Below, piece after piece: positions 50,906 to 59,154 of a stretch of 64,000 nt of DNA. Source of the stretch: Bog-473 sp963721585 (GTDB lineage: Bacteria; Actinomycetota; Acidimicrobiia; Acidimicrobiales; RAAP-2). A model generated the notes under the pieces. The model searched no databases. It was not told where the DNA came from and saw only the letters and a program-made list of their open reading frames with translations. The position numbers were made by a program, and so were the translations under genes. The number at the start of each line of letters is the position of its first letter. Position 1 is the first letter of the stretch. The stretch spans positions 248,001 through 312,000 of the forward strand of contig CAVRJN010000007.1 in NCBI GenBank assembly GCA_963721585.1, read 5' to 3'.

Positions 50906-51402
50906 CCTTCGAAATCCTCCGGGCGCACTGAATCGAGGAATTGCCGGAACTGGCCCACCAGTTCGTCGGGCGTGTCGTCCTCTTCTTCCTCGGCGTCGAG
51001 GGCCAGGATGATCCCCTCCGACTCCATGAGCTCGTCGGACACGAAGAGTGGGGACTCGGTCCGTACGGCGACGGCCACGGCGTCGGACGGTCGGCTCGAG
51101 ACGATCGTCCGCTCCTCGCCCCGCACCAGATGCATCTCGGCATAGTAGGTGGAGGCACGCAGCTCCGTGATGATCACCCGTTCGACGTTGATATCGAGCG
51201 CGCCCAGCATGTCCTTCATCAGGTCGTGCGTCAGGGGACGGGGCATTGTCACCCCCTGGAGGGCATAGGCGATGGCCGTTGCCTCGGGGCTCCCGATGAA
51301 GATCGGCAGCGTGCGACCCTCCCCCCCGGTCTCCTGCAAAAGGAGGACCGGCGTGTTCGATTGGAGGTCCACCCTGACGGCGCGGAGCTGCACTCGGACC
51401 AT
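50902..51402 (-). CDS. bifunctional nuclease-family protein (DUF151)
   Basis: A 166-aa protein of the bifunctional nuclease family: LRAVRVDLQSNTPVLLLQE, LPIFIGSPEATAIAYALQG, RPLTHDLMKDML and SSRPSDAVAVAVRTESPLFV are its conserved blocks, and an acidic C-terminal tail follows. It corresponds to Rv1829. Activity on DNA and RNA is reported for plant and some bacterial members; here it is unproven. ATG 51402 is preferred over GTG 51405 because minus-strand TACATT lies exactly 6 nt before it. It is followed by the lipoprotein gene (4-nt overlap). Confidence 0.92.
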   Translation of the reverse strand: MVRVQLRAVRVDLQSNTPVLLLQETGGEGRTLPIFIGSPEATAIAYALQGVTMPRPLTHDLMKDMLGALDINVERVIITELRASTYYAEMHLVRGEERTIVSSRPSDAVAVAVRTESPLFVSDELMESEGIILALDAEEEEDDTPDELVGQFRQFLDSVRPEDFEG

Positions 51403-51408
51403 CACTGA

Positions 51409-51414
51409 AATGTA
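51409..51414 (-). promoter_or_regulatory. -10 (TACATT) deciding the nuclease start
   Basis: Minus-strand TACATT is 6 nt from ATG 51402 but only 3 nt from the in-frame GTG 51405. The former matches the spacing seen at many other starts in this window. Confidence 0.5.
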
Positions 51415-51435
51415 GCGCCCGATCCCGGGCGTCCG

Positions 51436-52680
51436 TCACCCCCCCAGATGACGCCGGAGTGCCTGGCGGAGGAGGGTGGCCCGCATCGATTGCCCGAGAG
51501 CAGCCAGCTGATCGGCCCCCTCCACGGCCCGCTGCCGCGATTCGGGGTTCCGCTGACGCAAAAGCGGGATGACCACCTGCTCAATCAGGCCCAACTCGCG
51601 GTCGGCGGCATTCCGGTAGAGGCGCAGGTGGCGCGGCTCAATCCCAAAGGCCCGGAACGCAACCGCCAGGTTCGCGACCGTCAGGGCGTCCTCGTCGTAG
51701 GTCTCGATGCCCGCCACCGTCACGGACTCCACCAAACCGAAACCCTTCAGCCCAGCGACCTCGTCGGGCGAGAGCCCGCTGGCCGCGCACAGCTCGTCCA
51801 CCGAAAGGCTCGCTCCCGTCACAACGGCGGCGGGACTCGGCGCACCCGCTCCAGCGGTCTCGGCGCTGTTCGCCACGCCCTTCTGGGTGCTCGCGTCAAC
51901 CCGCGGCGGCACGATCGGCGGCGCCACCGCAGCATCCGGCTGTCGCGGCAACGGCGTCCCATTGCCGCGGCTTGTCGTCGGCGGTGACGCCGGACCCGTC
52001 GGAGGCCCGGTGGGGCGGCGGCCCAAGGTCGTGGTGGCATCGGCACGTCGTTCGGTGGCGGTCCGGTGCGGTGCGGCGGTTGCGAGGTCACGCGGCGCAG
52101 CGGGCTCGGCCGCGGCACGCGGCGCAGCGGGCTCGATTGCGAGGTCACGCGGCGCAGCGGGCTCGGCCACGGCACGCGGCGCAGCGGGCTCGGCCGCGGC
52201 ACGCGACGGAGCTTCGACCTCGGCGATCACCTGCAACCCGGGTCGCGCCTGCTTGTCGTCGGGCAGCTTGGCGGTGCGGCGCGATGCGTCGGCCAGAATG
52301 CGGGCCATCGCCTCTTCGTCGGCCTTGGTCGGCTGCTCGTGTGTATGGCCCGAAGCAACCCCGGCGACCGCGACCGCCTTGGCGGGCCGGGCCGCCTTGC
52401 CGTTCGGCCGCTCGGCCCCCTCCTCGTCACCGAGGTCCCCGTCGGCCAGCCGGTCCCGGATGACCTTCAGGGGGAGAAAGTGCTCGCGCTGTTGACGCAA
52501 GACCCAGCGGAGGCGCTCCACGTCATGGTCGAAGAACTTGCGGTATCCCGACGGGGAGCGCTCGGGATTGACAAGTCCCTGGCTCTCGAGGAACCGGATC
52601 TTCGAAATCGTCACGTCAGGGAACTCCTCCCGGAGGAGGGTCAGCACGTCACCGATCGAGAGGTACGTACGACTGGTCAC
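51436..52680 (-). CDS. ftsR: MerR-family regulator FtsR
   Basis: A 414-aa regulator. The N-terminal MerR domain reads YLSIGDVLTLLREEFPDVTI and SKIRFLESQGLVNPERSPSG, the FtsR/Rv1828 wording; FtsR activates ftsZ in Corynebacterium. A C-terminal effector domain (VDELCAASGLSPDEVAGLKGF) matches the family. Between them is an unusually long Ala/Pro-rich linker (about 90-290) with a short tandem repeat, so the protein is well over the typical length of about 250 aa. GTG 52680 overlaps the FHA gene stop (GTGA), so the two are coupled. Confidence 0.88.
   Translation of the reverse strand: MTSRTYLSIGDVLTLLREEFPDVTISKIRFLESQGLVNPERSPSGYRKFFDHDVERLRWVLRQQREHFLPLKVIRDRLADGDLGDEEGAERPNGKAARPAKAVAVAGVASGHTHEQPTKADEEAMARILADASRRTAKLPDDKQARPGLQVIAEVEAPSRAAAEPAAPRAVAEPAAPRDLAIEPAAPRAAAEPAAPRDLATAAPHRTATERRADATTTLGRRPTGPPTGPASPPTTSRGNGTPLPRQPDAAVAPPIVPPRVDASTQKGVANSAETAGAGAPSPAAVVTGASLSVDELCAASGLSPDEVAGLKGFGLVESVTVAGIETYDEDALTVANLAVAFRAFGIEPRHLRLYRNAADRELGLIEQVVIPLLRQRNPESRQRAVEGADQLAALGQSMRATLLRQALRRHLGG
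52075..52205. repeat. in-frame tandem repeats encoding EPAAPR units in the FtsR linker
   Basis: Four near-identical units of about 27-33 bp (core CGCGGCGCAGCGGGCTC on the plus strand) encode EPAAPR separated by AVA, DLAI or AAA. Unit lengths are multiples of three, so changes in copy number would alter linker length but not frame. Confidence 0.85.
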
Positions 52681-53171
52681 TCGTTGCCAGCCACCAGGTA
52701 GACCAGCTTGAACTTCCCGATCTGCACCTCGTCGCCCGGGGCGAGCGGCGCCTCGTCGATGCGCTCCCGGTTCACATACGTCCCATTCAACGAGCCCACG
52801 TCTCGCACGGCGTAGCCCCCGTCTGCGGGGGTGATCTCAACGTGGCGACGCGACACCGTGATGTCGTCGAGGAAGATGTCGCTCTCCGGATGCCGTCCCG
52901 CCTTCACGACGTGCTCGCCAAGGAGGTAACGCGCACCGATGTTGGGGCCGCGGGTGACGACGAGGACGCCCGCGCCGTGTGGAATCTCGACAGAGGTGAC
53001 ATCGGGGAAGTCCTCCGTTGTCTCCCCCTCGTCGGCCGGGTGGAGCGTGATGGTGGCGTCATCGCCGTCCGCGAGCAGCGCGCTGCCGCACGAAGAGCAG
53101 AAGTTGACACCCTCGGGATTGCGGTGCCCGCAGTTGTGACAGAACACGCCGTCCACGGTACCCCACGCCAC
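52677..53171 (-). CDS. garA: FHA-domain protein, GarA/OdhI-like, with N-terminal zinc ribbon
   Basis: A 164-aa protein. An N-terminal zinc ribbon (FCHNCGHRNPEGVNFCSSCG) precedes a segment EGETTEDFPDVTSVEIP that resembles the phosphorylated ETTS motif of GarA/OdhI. The FHA domain follows: KAGRHPESDIFLDDITVSRRHVEI and SLNGTYVN. GarA/OdhI bind and regulate 2-oxoglutarate dehydrogenase and glutamate enzymes depending on threonine phosphorylation. Mycobacterial GarA lacks such a zinc ribbon. GTG 53171 has AGGAG 9 nt upstream; GTG 53156 is an alternative. It lies 41 bp after gcvH and is coupled to ftsR. Confidence 0.85.
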   Translation of the reverse strand: MAWGTVDGVFCHNCGHRNPEGVNFCSSCGSALLADGDDATITLHPADEGETTEDFPDVTSVEIPHGAGVLVVTRGPNIGARYLLGEHVVKAGRHPESDIFLDDITVSRRHVEITPADGGYAVRDVGSLNGTYVNRERIDEAPLAPGDEVQIGKFKLVYLVAGNE

Positions 53172-53212
53172 GAGCGACTTCTCCTGTCCTCATCAGACCC
53201 CTGATTGCCAGG

Positions 53213-53593
53213 TCAGTCAGCTGTCAGGTCACCATAGGCGACCGCGTCGAGAAGGATCCCCGGGTCTGCGCCCGCCGCGAGCTCCAGCTCGCACAACCAT
53301 CCATCGCCGTAGGGATCCTGGTTGATCTTCTCCGGCCCCGTCGCGAGCGTTTCGTTCACCGCCGTGACGGTACCGGCCACCGGCGCGTAGATCTCCGACA
53401 CCGACTTCGTCGACTCCACCTCGCCGAGCTGTCCCCCTAGTTCGACCTCGCTTCCGACAGCGGGTAGCTCGACGAAGACGATGTCACCGAGTGCGTCCTG
53501 GGCGTAGTCCGTAATGCCCACCCGGACCTTCGCCCCCTCGAAGCGCACCCACTCGTGCTCCGGCGAATAACGGAGGTCTTCGGGGATGTTCAT
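53213..53593 (-). CDS. gcvH: glycine cleavage system H protein
   Basis: A 126-aa lipoyl carrier. The lipoylated lysine is K63 in GEVESTKSVSEIYAPVAG, with YSPEHEWVRFEGAKVRVGI at the start and GDGWLCELEL near the end. It shuttles the aminomethyl group between GcvP and GcvT, whose genes are 14-18 kb away in this window. Start ATG 53593 lies 8 nt after minus-strand TATGGT, so a leaderless mRNA is likely. It heads the gcvH-garA-ftsR series. Confidence 0.96.
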   Translation of the reverse strand: MNIPEDLRYSPEHEWVRFEGAKVRVGITDYAQDALGDIVFVELPAVGSEVELGGQLGEVESTKSVSEIYAPVAGTVTAVNETLATGPEKINQDPYGDGWLCELELAAGADPGILLDAVAYGDLTAD

Positions 53594-53639
53594 GGGGGGC
53601 GACCATATCGGACTGCAGGCGCGGGCCGCAGCCCCGAGT

Positions 53640-56132
53640 TCAGGGCAACATCTGTGCGATCCGCTCGGTGTACGTCTCCACCAAGGCCTCGGACGACGCC
53701 GAATCCGATCCCTCCGCCCAGACGTGCGTGACCGGCTCAGAGGGGTCGGGCACGACGAGGGCCCATCCCTGGTCGGAGATCACCTTGATGCCGTCCACCA
53801 GGACCAGCTCGGCCCCCTCGTCGGTCAGCTGCTCCATGAGGGTGCGCATGATCAGGCCCTTTTGCTCCATGGGGGTCGCCACCTCACCCTCCAAGAGGGG
53901 CATGGAGGGGGTGGCGTCGACGATCTCGGCCAGGGAGGTCGAGCTCGCCTCGAGAAGCGACACCACCCGGACCAGGGCGGCTGCGGCATCGAAGGCGGGC
54001 AGGAAGGCCGGGAAGACATACCCTCCCCGCTGATCGGAGGCGAACGACACGCCACCCGACGCCGCTGCCTCGAGCACGCCCGACGGCGACAACGGCGTCA
54101 GGGCCAGGTCGATCCCGTACTCCTGGCACCGGCGCACGGTGCGATCGCTCGCGGTCACCGGGAGCGCCACCCCGCCGGTCTCCCCCGCCTCGGTCGACAA
54201 CGCGATGAACGCCATGATCGCCTCATCGTCGGACAGCACCCGCCCCCTGCCGTCGATCAGCGTCAGTCGCTCGCCTCCCGGATCGATGACGGCGCCGAGG
54301 TCGGCTCCCGAACCGCGGACTGCATCCGCCACCCTGGCCTCACTCACCACGCGGTCGAGCGAGATCATGCCCGGCGTCTGCGCGTACGGGTTGATGCTCA
54401 AGACGTCGGCGCCCACCTTCGAGAGCAGGTTGGGCATGACGAAGTTGGCGGCGCCGTATGACAGGTCGAGAACCAGCTTCACCTGGCGCCCGGCCTCATG
54501 GCGCAGCCCGAAGGCCTCGACGACGTCGGCCGTGTACAACTCGATCGTGCGGGGCGAGAAGTCGATGTCCCCGATTTCGCCCGCGGTGACACGCCGGAAG
54601 TCCTCACGGTGGTACATGCGCTCCACGCGGCGCTGGTCGCTCTCCGAGAGGTCGATGCCGCGCTCGTCGAAGAAGCGGATCACCACGGATTGCGGGTCGT
54701 CCGGGACCAGGCGGACCGTGAGACCGGCTCGATTGCCGCGCATGCGCACGTGGTGCCGGGTCACCGGCACCGTGGCCAGCTCGAGGTCGTTGACGTTGAC
54801 CCCGACCGAGTTGCACCCCACCATGAGCGCACGCTTGAGGACCCGGGCCACACGGCTCGTGTCGCGGGAGGCGGTGATGTACGTGCCCTTCTCGAACCCC
54901 GAGGCCCACGCCTTGGCCAGGCGCACCGCGAGTTCCGGGCTGACGTCGACATTGGCAATGCCCTGCACGCCGTCGGAGCCGAACAGGGTCCGTGCCCCGC
55001 CGGACTCCCACACAATGGAGGCGTTGACCTGGGCGGCCGCATCGACGACCTTGTAGGGATAGACCTTGACGTCCCCGCGCACCTCGGCGTGGGCGCCCAC
55101 CAGGCAGCCTTCGCCGACCACCGCACCGGGCTCGATGCGGGCCCCCATCCTCAGATCGCACGACCGGCCCAGCACCGCACCCTCTACCCGGGTGGCCGGT
55201 CCGAGATAGGAATTCTCTCCGATGACCGAACGCTGGATCTCGGCCCGGGCCGCCACCTGGGTGTTCGCACCGAGGGTGGAATATGCACCGAGCACGACGT
55301 CCTCGTCGACGGTGCAATTCTCTCCGATGAAGGCCGGGGAGTCGATACGGGTCGAGGGGTCGATCGACGAGCCCTTGCCGATCCAGACGCCGGGTCGGAG
55401 CTCGAATCCGGCCACGTCAACCTCGACCTTCCCGTCGAGGATGTCCTCGTGCGCCTTGAGGTAGGCCGCGGTCGTGCCGACGTCCTCCCAGTAGCCGTCA
55501 GCCACGTAGCCGTAGAGGGGCTGGCCGGCATCGAGGACGGCCGGGAAGACCTCGCCCGAGAAGTCGACCGACCGACCGTCGGGAATGCTGTCGAAGATCT
55601 CGGGTTCGAGGACGTAGATGCCCGTGTTGATGGTGTCGCTGAAGACCTGGCCCCAGCCCGGCTTCTCCAGGAAGCGCTCGATCGTCCCGTCTTCACGCGT
55701 GATCACAATGCCGAACTCGAGGGGGTTCTCCACCGCACACAATGCGATGGTGGCCAGCGCTTCGTTCTTCTCGTGATAGGCGATCACCGCCGTCAGGTCG
55801 ATGTCCGTCAGGACGTCACCGGATATCACGAGAAACCGTTCGGTCAGTTGCTCGCGCGCGTTGCGCACCGATCCGGCGGTGCCGAGGGGCGACTCCTCGG
55901 TGGCGTAGACCATCGAAACCCCGAGTTCGCTGCCGTCACCGAAGTAGCTGCGGATGGCGTTGGGCAGGAAGGCCACCGTGACGACGATGTCGGTGATGCC
56001 GTGGCGCCGCAACAGCGACACGATGTGCTCCATCATCGGACGACCCACGAGGGGGAGCATCGGCTTGGGCAGATTGGAGGTCTGCGGGCGGAGCCGGGTG
56101 CCCTCGCCGCCCGCCATTATCACGGCCTTCAT
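53640..56132 (-). CDS. fused mannose-1-phosphate guanylyltransferase / phosphomannomutase-like protein
   Basis: An 830-aa three-part protein. Residues 1-235 are a nucleotidyltransferase (MKAVIMAGGEGTRLRPQTSN, FLVISGDVLTDID, YWEDVGTTAAYLKAHE); 250-380 a left-handed beta-helix of hexapeptide repeats; the rest a phosphohexomutase with TASRDTSRVARVLKRAL in place of the classical TASHNP. This fusion is common in Actinobacteria and is taken to make GDP-mannose or a related sugar nucleotide; the altered mutase motif makes the second activity less certain. ATG 56132 overlaps the phosphatidyltransferase stop (ATGA). The long frame upstream of it is a shadow. Confidence 0.88.
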   Translation of the reverse strand: MKAVIMAGGEGTRLRPQTSNLPKPMLPLVGRPMMEHIVSLLRRHGITDIVVTVAFLPNAIRSYFGDGSELGVSMVYATEESPLGTAGSVRNAREQLTERFLVISGDVLTDIDLTAVIAYHEKNEALATIALCAVENPLEFGIVITREDGTIERFLEKPGWGQVFSDTINTGIYVLEPEIFDSIPDGRSVDFSGEVFPAVLDAGQPLYGYVADGYWEDVGTTAAYLKAHEDILDGKVEVDVAGFELRPGVWIGKGSSIDPSTRIDSPAFIGENCTVDEDVVLGAYSTLGANTQVAARAEIQRSVIGENSYLGPATRVEGAVLGRSCDLRMGARIEPGAVVGEGCLVGAHAEVRGDVKVYPYKVVDAAAQVNASIVWESGGARTLFGSDGVQGIANVDVSPELAVRLAKAWASGFEKGTYITASRDTSRVARVLKRALMVGCNSVGVNVNDLELATVPVTRHHVRMRGNRAGLTVRLVPDDPQSVVIRFFDERGIDLSESDQRRVERMYHREDFRRVTAGEIGDIDFSPRTIELYTADVVEAFGLRHEAGRQVKLVLDLSYGAANFVMPNLLSKVGADVLSINPYAQTPGMISLDRVVSEARVADAVRGSGADLGAVIDPGGERLTLIDGRGRVLSDDEAIMAFIALSTEAGETGGVALPVTASDRTVRRCQEYGIDLALTPLSPSGVLEAAASGGVSFASDQRGGYVFPAFLPAFDAAAALVRVVSLLEASSTSLAEIVDATPSMPLLEGEVATPMEQKGLIMRTLMEQLTDEGAELVLVDGIKVISDQGWALVVPDPSEPVTHVWAEGSDSASSEALVETYTERIAQMLP

Positions 56133-56722
56133 GCGATGCTCCGCCGCGCTGCCCGGCCCTCGCGCAGGGCGCGGCGGGCAGGAGCGATGTAGCTCCCGGC
56201 CGCCCACCAGGCCAGCGCGAGCCCGACCAGGCCCGTCACCCAGCCGATGACCCGGATCGGTTCCTGCCAGCTCGCCGTCCCGTCGCCGAGGAGAAAGGTG
56301 GGGTACGCGAACATCAATCCGAATGTGCCCGCCTTGCCCACCCACAACACATCGATGCGCGCCGCGCCCATGGCGGCCAGCAGGAGCACCATGGCCGATA
56401 CCAGGACCTCGCGGGCGATCGTGGCGATGCCGAACCAGAGCGGCACGGCGCCGTAGATCATGATGGAGATGACCGCCGTCCCCACCAAGATCCGGTCCGC
56501 CGTCGGGTCCAGCACCTTGCCGAACGTGGACACCTGGCCATAGCGCCGAGCGACGAAACCGTCGATCCAATCCGTCGCCCCCAGGGCGGCCAGGAGGACC
56601 GCGGCCGCCGTCTGGCGGTGCGCCCCGAAGAGCAGCCACAAGAAGAGCGGGATACACAGCAGGCGCACCAGCGTGATGACGTTGGGAACGGTGAAGATCC
56701 GGTCCAGGTCGCCGTCGTCCAC
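56129..56722 (-). CDS. CDP-alcohol phosphatidyltransferase
   Basis: A 197-aa membrane enzyme with about five helices. The full catalytic motif D-G-x2-A-R-x8-G-x3-D-x3-D is present: D54, G55, A58, R59, G68, D72, D76. It transfers a phosphatidyl group from CDP-diacylglycerol to an alcohol; PgsA (glycerol phosphate), PIP synthase and cardiolipin synthase types share the motif, and I cannot choose firmly. GTG 56722 lies 6 nt after minus-strand TAGACT. Coupling with the GDP-mannose gene could hint at phosphatidylinositol mannoside chemistry, but that is speculative. Confidence 0.88.
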   Translation of the reverse strand: MDDGDLDRIFTVPNVITLVRLLCIPLFLWLLFGAHRQTAAAVLLAALGATDWIDGFVARRYGQVSTFGKVLDPTADRILVGTAVISIMIYGAVPLWFGIATIAREVLVSAMVLLLAAMGAARIDVLWVGKAGTFGLMFAYPTFLLGDGTASWQEPIRVIGWVTGLVGLALAWWAAGSYIAPARRALREGRAARRSIA

Positions 56723-56781
56723 GCTCCGAGTCTACGGAGATCCCCGCGACGGCCCCGTCCGCTGTGTGCCAGAGTGGCGAA

Positions 56782-57987
56782 GTGCCCCGTTTCGAACCGT
56801 TCCAGGGCCTGCGCTACCGACCCGAGGTTGCACCGCTGGCCCAGGTCATCGCTCCGCCCTACGACGTGATCTCGGCCAGCGAGCGCTCGCATCTGGCCTC
56901 GAGGCACCGGGCCAACGCCGTGCTCGTCGAGCTGCCCGAAGCCGATCTCTCCGGCGGGCGCGACCGCTACATGGTGGCCGCCGATTTGTTCGCCCGATGG
57001 CAGGCCAAGGGCATCCTCTTGGCCGACCCGGGCCCCAGCCTCTACCCGTACCGGATGACCGACCCTTCGGGGCGTGCCACAACGGGCGTCATCGGAGCGC
57101 TGGGGCTGGCCGATCCCGGCGAGGAGAGCGACATCCTGCCCCACGAGCAGACCCTCCCCAAGCCCAAGAGCGACCGTCTGGACCTCCTGCGCGCCACACG
57201 GGCGAACCTGTCCCCCATCTGGGGCCTCTCCATGGCGGCCGGGGTGACGGCCACGTTCGACCCCACCGACGACGACCCGGTGGCCGACGTCTACGACGAC
57301 GACGGGGTCAGGCACCAGCTCTGGGTGCTCACCGACGCTGACACCGTCGCCGCCGTCGGTGCCGCCGTCGGTGCCGCGCCCGTGGTCCTGGCCGACGGGC
57401 ATCACCGCTACGAGACCGCGCGGGCGTACCAGGCCGAACGCCGCCAGGCCAGCGGCGGCGCCCCGGGGCCATACGACCTCGTGATGGCCCTGGTGGTGGA
57501 GCTCGCCGAGGATCAACTGACCGTGGGGGCCATCCACCGCACCATCAGCGGCCTCCCGGAGGATTTCGACCTCGTGGGTGCCCTGGCCCCGTGGTTCGAC
57601 GTGGTCAGGGCCGGCGCGTCGGACGACCGGACGCTCGGGGCGCTGGCCGGCTCCAATTCGCTCACCCTCGTGGTGGGCGGCCAGGCCCACATGCTCCTGG
57701 CCCGGCCCGAGGTCCAGGAGCAGGAGGGCAACGATCTCGACTCGAACCTGATCGCCGCCGCCCTTGCCACGCTCCCCCCCCATGAAGTCATGCACCGTCA
57801 CAGCGTCGCCGAGGCCATGGACGCGCTGCGAGACGGCGAGGGCCAGGCGGCCTTCCTCCTGCGCCCGGTGACCGTCAAGCAGATCGACGAATGGGCCAAC
57901 GAGCGGCGCCGGATGCCTCCCAAGACGACGTTCTTCAGTCCGAAACCGCGGACCGGCATGGTGTTCCGGTCCCTCGATCTCCCCTGA
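56782..57987 (+). CDS. DUF1015-family protein
   Basis: A 401-aa protein of the DUF1015 family. Conserved blocks are FQGLRYRPEVAPLAQVIAPPYDVIS at the N-terminus, VLADGHHRYETARAYQAE in the middle and MPPKTTFFSPKPRTGMVFR at the end. Family function is not established; the HHR/H-rich block looks like an active site. The start GTG 56782 is 6 nt after CAGAGT, one base off the TANNNT pattern; an ATG at 56764 is the alternative. It is divergent from the phosphatidyltransferase gene and followed by two small genes in the same direction. Confidence 0.88.
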   Translation: MPRFEPFQGLRYRPEVAPLAQVIAPPYDVISASERSHLASRHRANAVLVELPEADLSGGRDRYMVAADLFARWQAKGILLADPGPSLYPYRMTDPSGRATTGVIGALGLADPGEESDILPHEQTLPKPKSDRLDLLRATRANLSPIWGLSMAAGVTATFDPTDDDPVADVYDDDGVRHQLWVLTDADTVAAVGAAVGAAPVVLADGHHRYETARAYQAERRQASGGAPGPYDLVMALVVELAEDQLTVGAIHRTISGLPEDFDLVGALAPWFDVVRAGASDDRTLGALAGSNSLTLVVGGQAHMLLARPEVQEQEGNDLDSNLIAAALATLPPHEVMHRHSVAEAMDALRDGEGQAAFLLRPVTVKQIDEWANERRRMPPKTTFFSPKPRTGMVFRSLDLP

Positions 57988-57996
57988 GGTGACAAC

Positions 57997-58464
57997 GTGC
58001 ACGACTCGGTGACCGTCCACATGGCCGCTCCGCCGCAACTGGTCTGGGACCTGGTGAGCGACGTCACGAGGATCGGGAGCTACAGCCCAGAGACCTTCGA
58101 GGCCGAGTGGATCGAGGGCGCCACCGGTCCGGCCGTCGGTGCCCGCTTCCGAGGCCACGTGAAGCGGAACGGGATCGGGCCCGTCTACTGGACGACCTGC
58201 ACCGTGTCGGAGTGCGAGCCCGGCAAGTCGTTCGCCTTCGGGGTGGGGGCAGCAGGCAAGCGCCCGCTGAACGTCTGGCGCTACGAGATCGCCCCGGCCG
58301 ACGGCGGGAGCGATGTCACGGAGTCCTTCACCCTGAGTCCCACGTTCGGTCTCCGCCTCTACTGGACGGTCTGGGGGTGGTCCCGGGGCAAGGTGAATCG
58401 AAAGGGCATGCGCACCACCCTGGAACGCATCCGGGACGAAGTGGAAGGCGCGCCGGCGGCGTAG
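57997..58464 (+). CDS. SRPBCC (polyketide cyclase/START-like) protein
   Basis: A 155-aa single-domain protein with the helix-grip fold: VTVHMAAPPQLVWDLVSDVTRIG, the buried acidic/aromatic stretch FEAEWIEGATGPAVGARFRG, and TLERIRDEVEG as the long C-terminal helix. The fold binds hydrophobic ligands; the ligand is unknown. GTG 57997 is 9 bp after the DUF1015 stop. The next gene starts 2 bp after its stop, so all three are probably one transcript. Confidence 0.82.
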   Translation: MHDSVTVHMAAPPQLVWDLVSDVTRIGSYSPETFEAEWIEGATGPAVGARFRGHVKRNGIGPVYWTTCTVSECEPGKSFAFGVGAAGKRPLNVWRYEIAPADGGSDVTESFTLSPTFGLRLYWTVWGWSRGKVNRKGMRTTLERIRDEVEGAPAA

Positions 58465-58466
58465 GC

Positions 58467-59123
58467 GTGGAGGACCGCGCGAGCACCCTGCTCCACCTGG
58501 AGCTGGGCAACGCCTCGCCGCAGGAGTGCGCGACAAGAGCGCGTGTCGTGGCCCTGCACCAGGGCGCGGTGCGGGTGACCTGGTGGGAGAACTGCGCCTT
58601 CGGACGCACCGATCTCCCCATGCGCATCCCTGACGGCCGGACACTCATCGTCGTCGAGGCAGACGAGGGCTTCGTGGCCCCGTCTCCGCCGCCCGAGGTC
58701 TCGCAGTCCCACACCTTCCGCCGGCATCCCCGCCCCAGCCAGGGCATCCTGACCGACGGCCCGACACTGGGGCTGATGATCGTGTGGATCAGCCCCCGGA
58801 CCCCGGAACTGGCTTCGGGCCTGCGCGACTGGGGCGATTTCGTCCACATCCGCCACATCGCCGCCGCGGCCATCCCGGGTTTCACACAGATCTCGGTTTA
58901 CGAGAACGCCGCCGGCGGCGACCCGCGCTTCATGCACTTCTACGAGTTCGACAACGCCGAGGCCGAGGCCACGTTCGCCACCATGATCGCCCACGTGGCG
59001 CCCCGGCTGGGAGGCACCGACAGCCCGGCTTACGCCGAGTGGGCCGACTGGCGCCCACCCGGCGGGCGACTCTTCTACTGCAACACGTTCACCCGTCTCG
59101 GCGAGGAGGCGTGGTCCGCCTAG
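58467..59123 (+). CDS. hypothetical protein
   Basis: A 218-aa protein I do not recognise. Two similar halves may be present: HQGAVRVTWWENCAFGRTDL in the first and FTQISVYENAAGGDPRFMHF in the second, each followed by a strand and helix, as in dimeric alpha-beta-barrel (EthD-like) proteins with a ligand cavity between modules. The second half (NAEAEATFATMIAHVAPRLG) supports that reading. GTG 58467 lies 2 bp after the SRPBCC stop. It is convergent with korB, 31 bp between the stops. Confidence 0.65.
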   Translation: MEDRASTLLHLELGNASPQECATRARVVALHQGAVRVTWWENCAFGRTDLPMRIPDGRTLIVVEADEGFVAPSPPPEVSQSHTFRRHPRPSQGILTDGPTLGLMIVWISPRTPELASGLRDWGDFVHIRHIAAAAIPGFTQISVYENAAGGDPRFMHFYEFDNAEAEATFATMIAHVAPRLGGTDSPAYAEWADWRPPGGRLFYCNTFTRLGEEAWSA

Positions 59124-59154
59124 GCCCGCAACCACCGCAGCGGAGGACCGTCCC

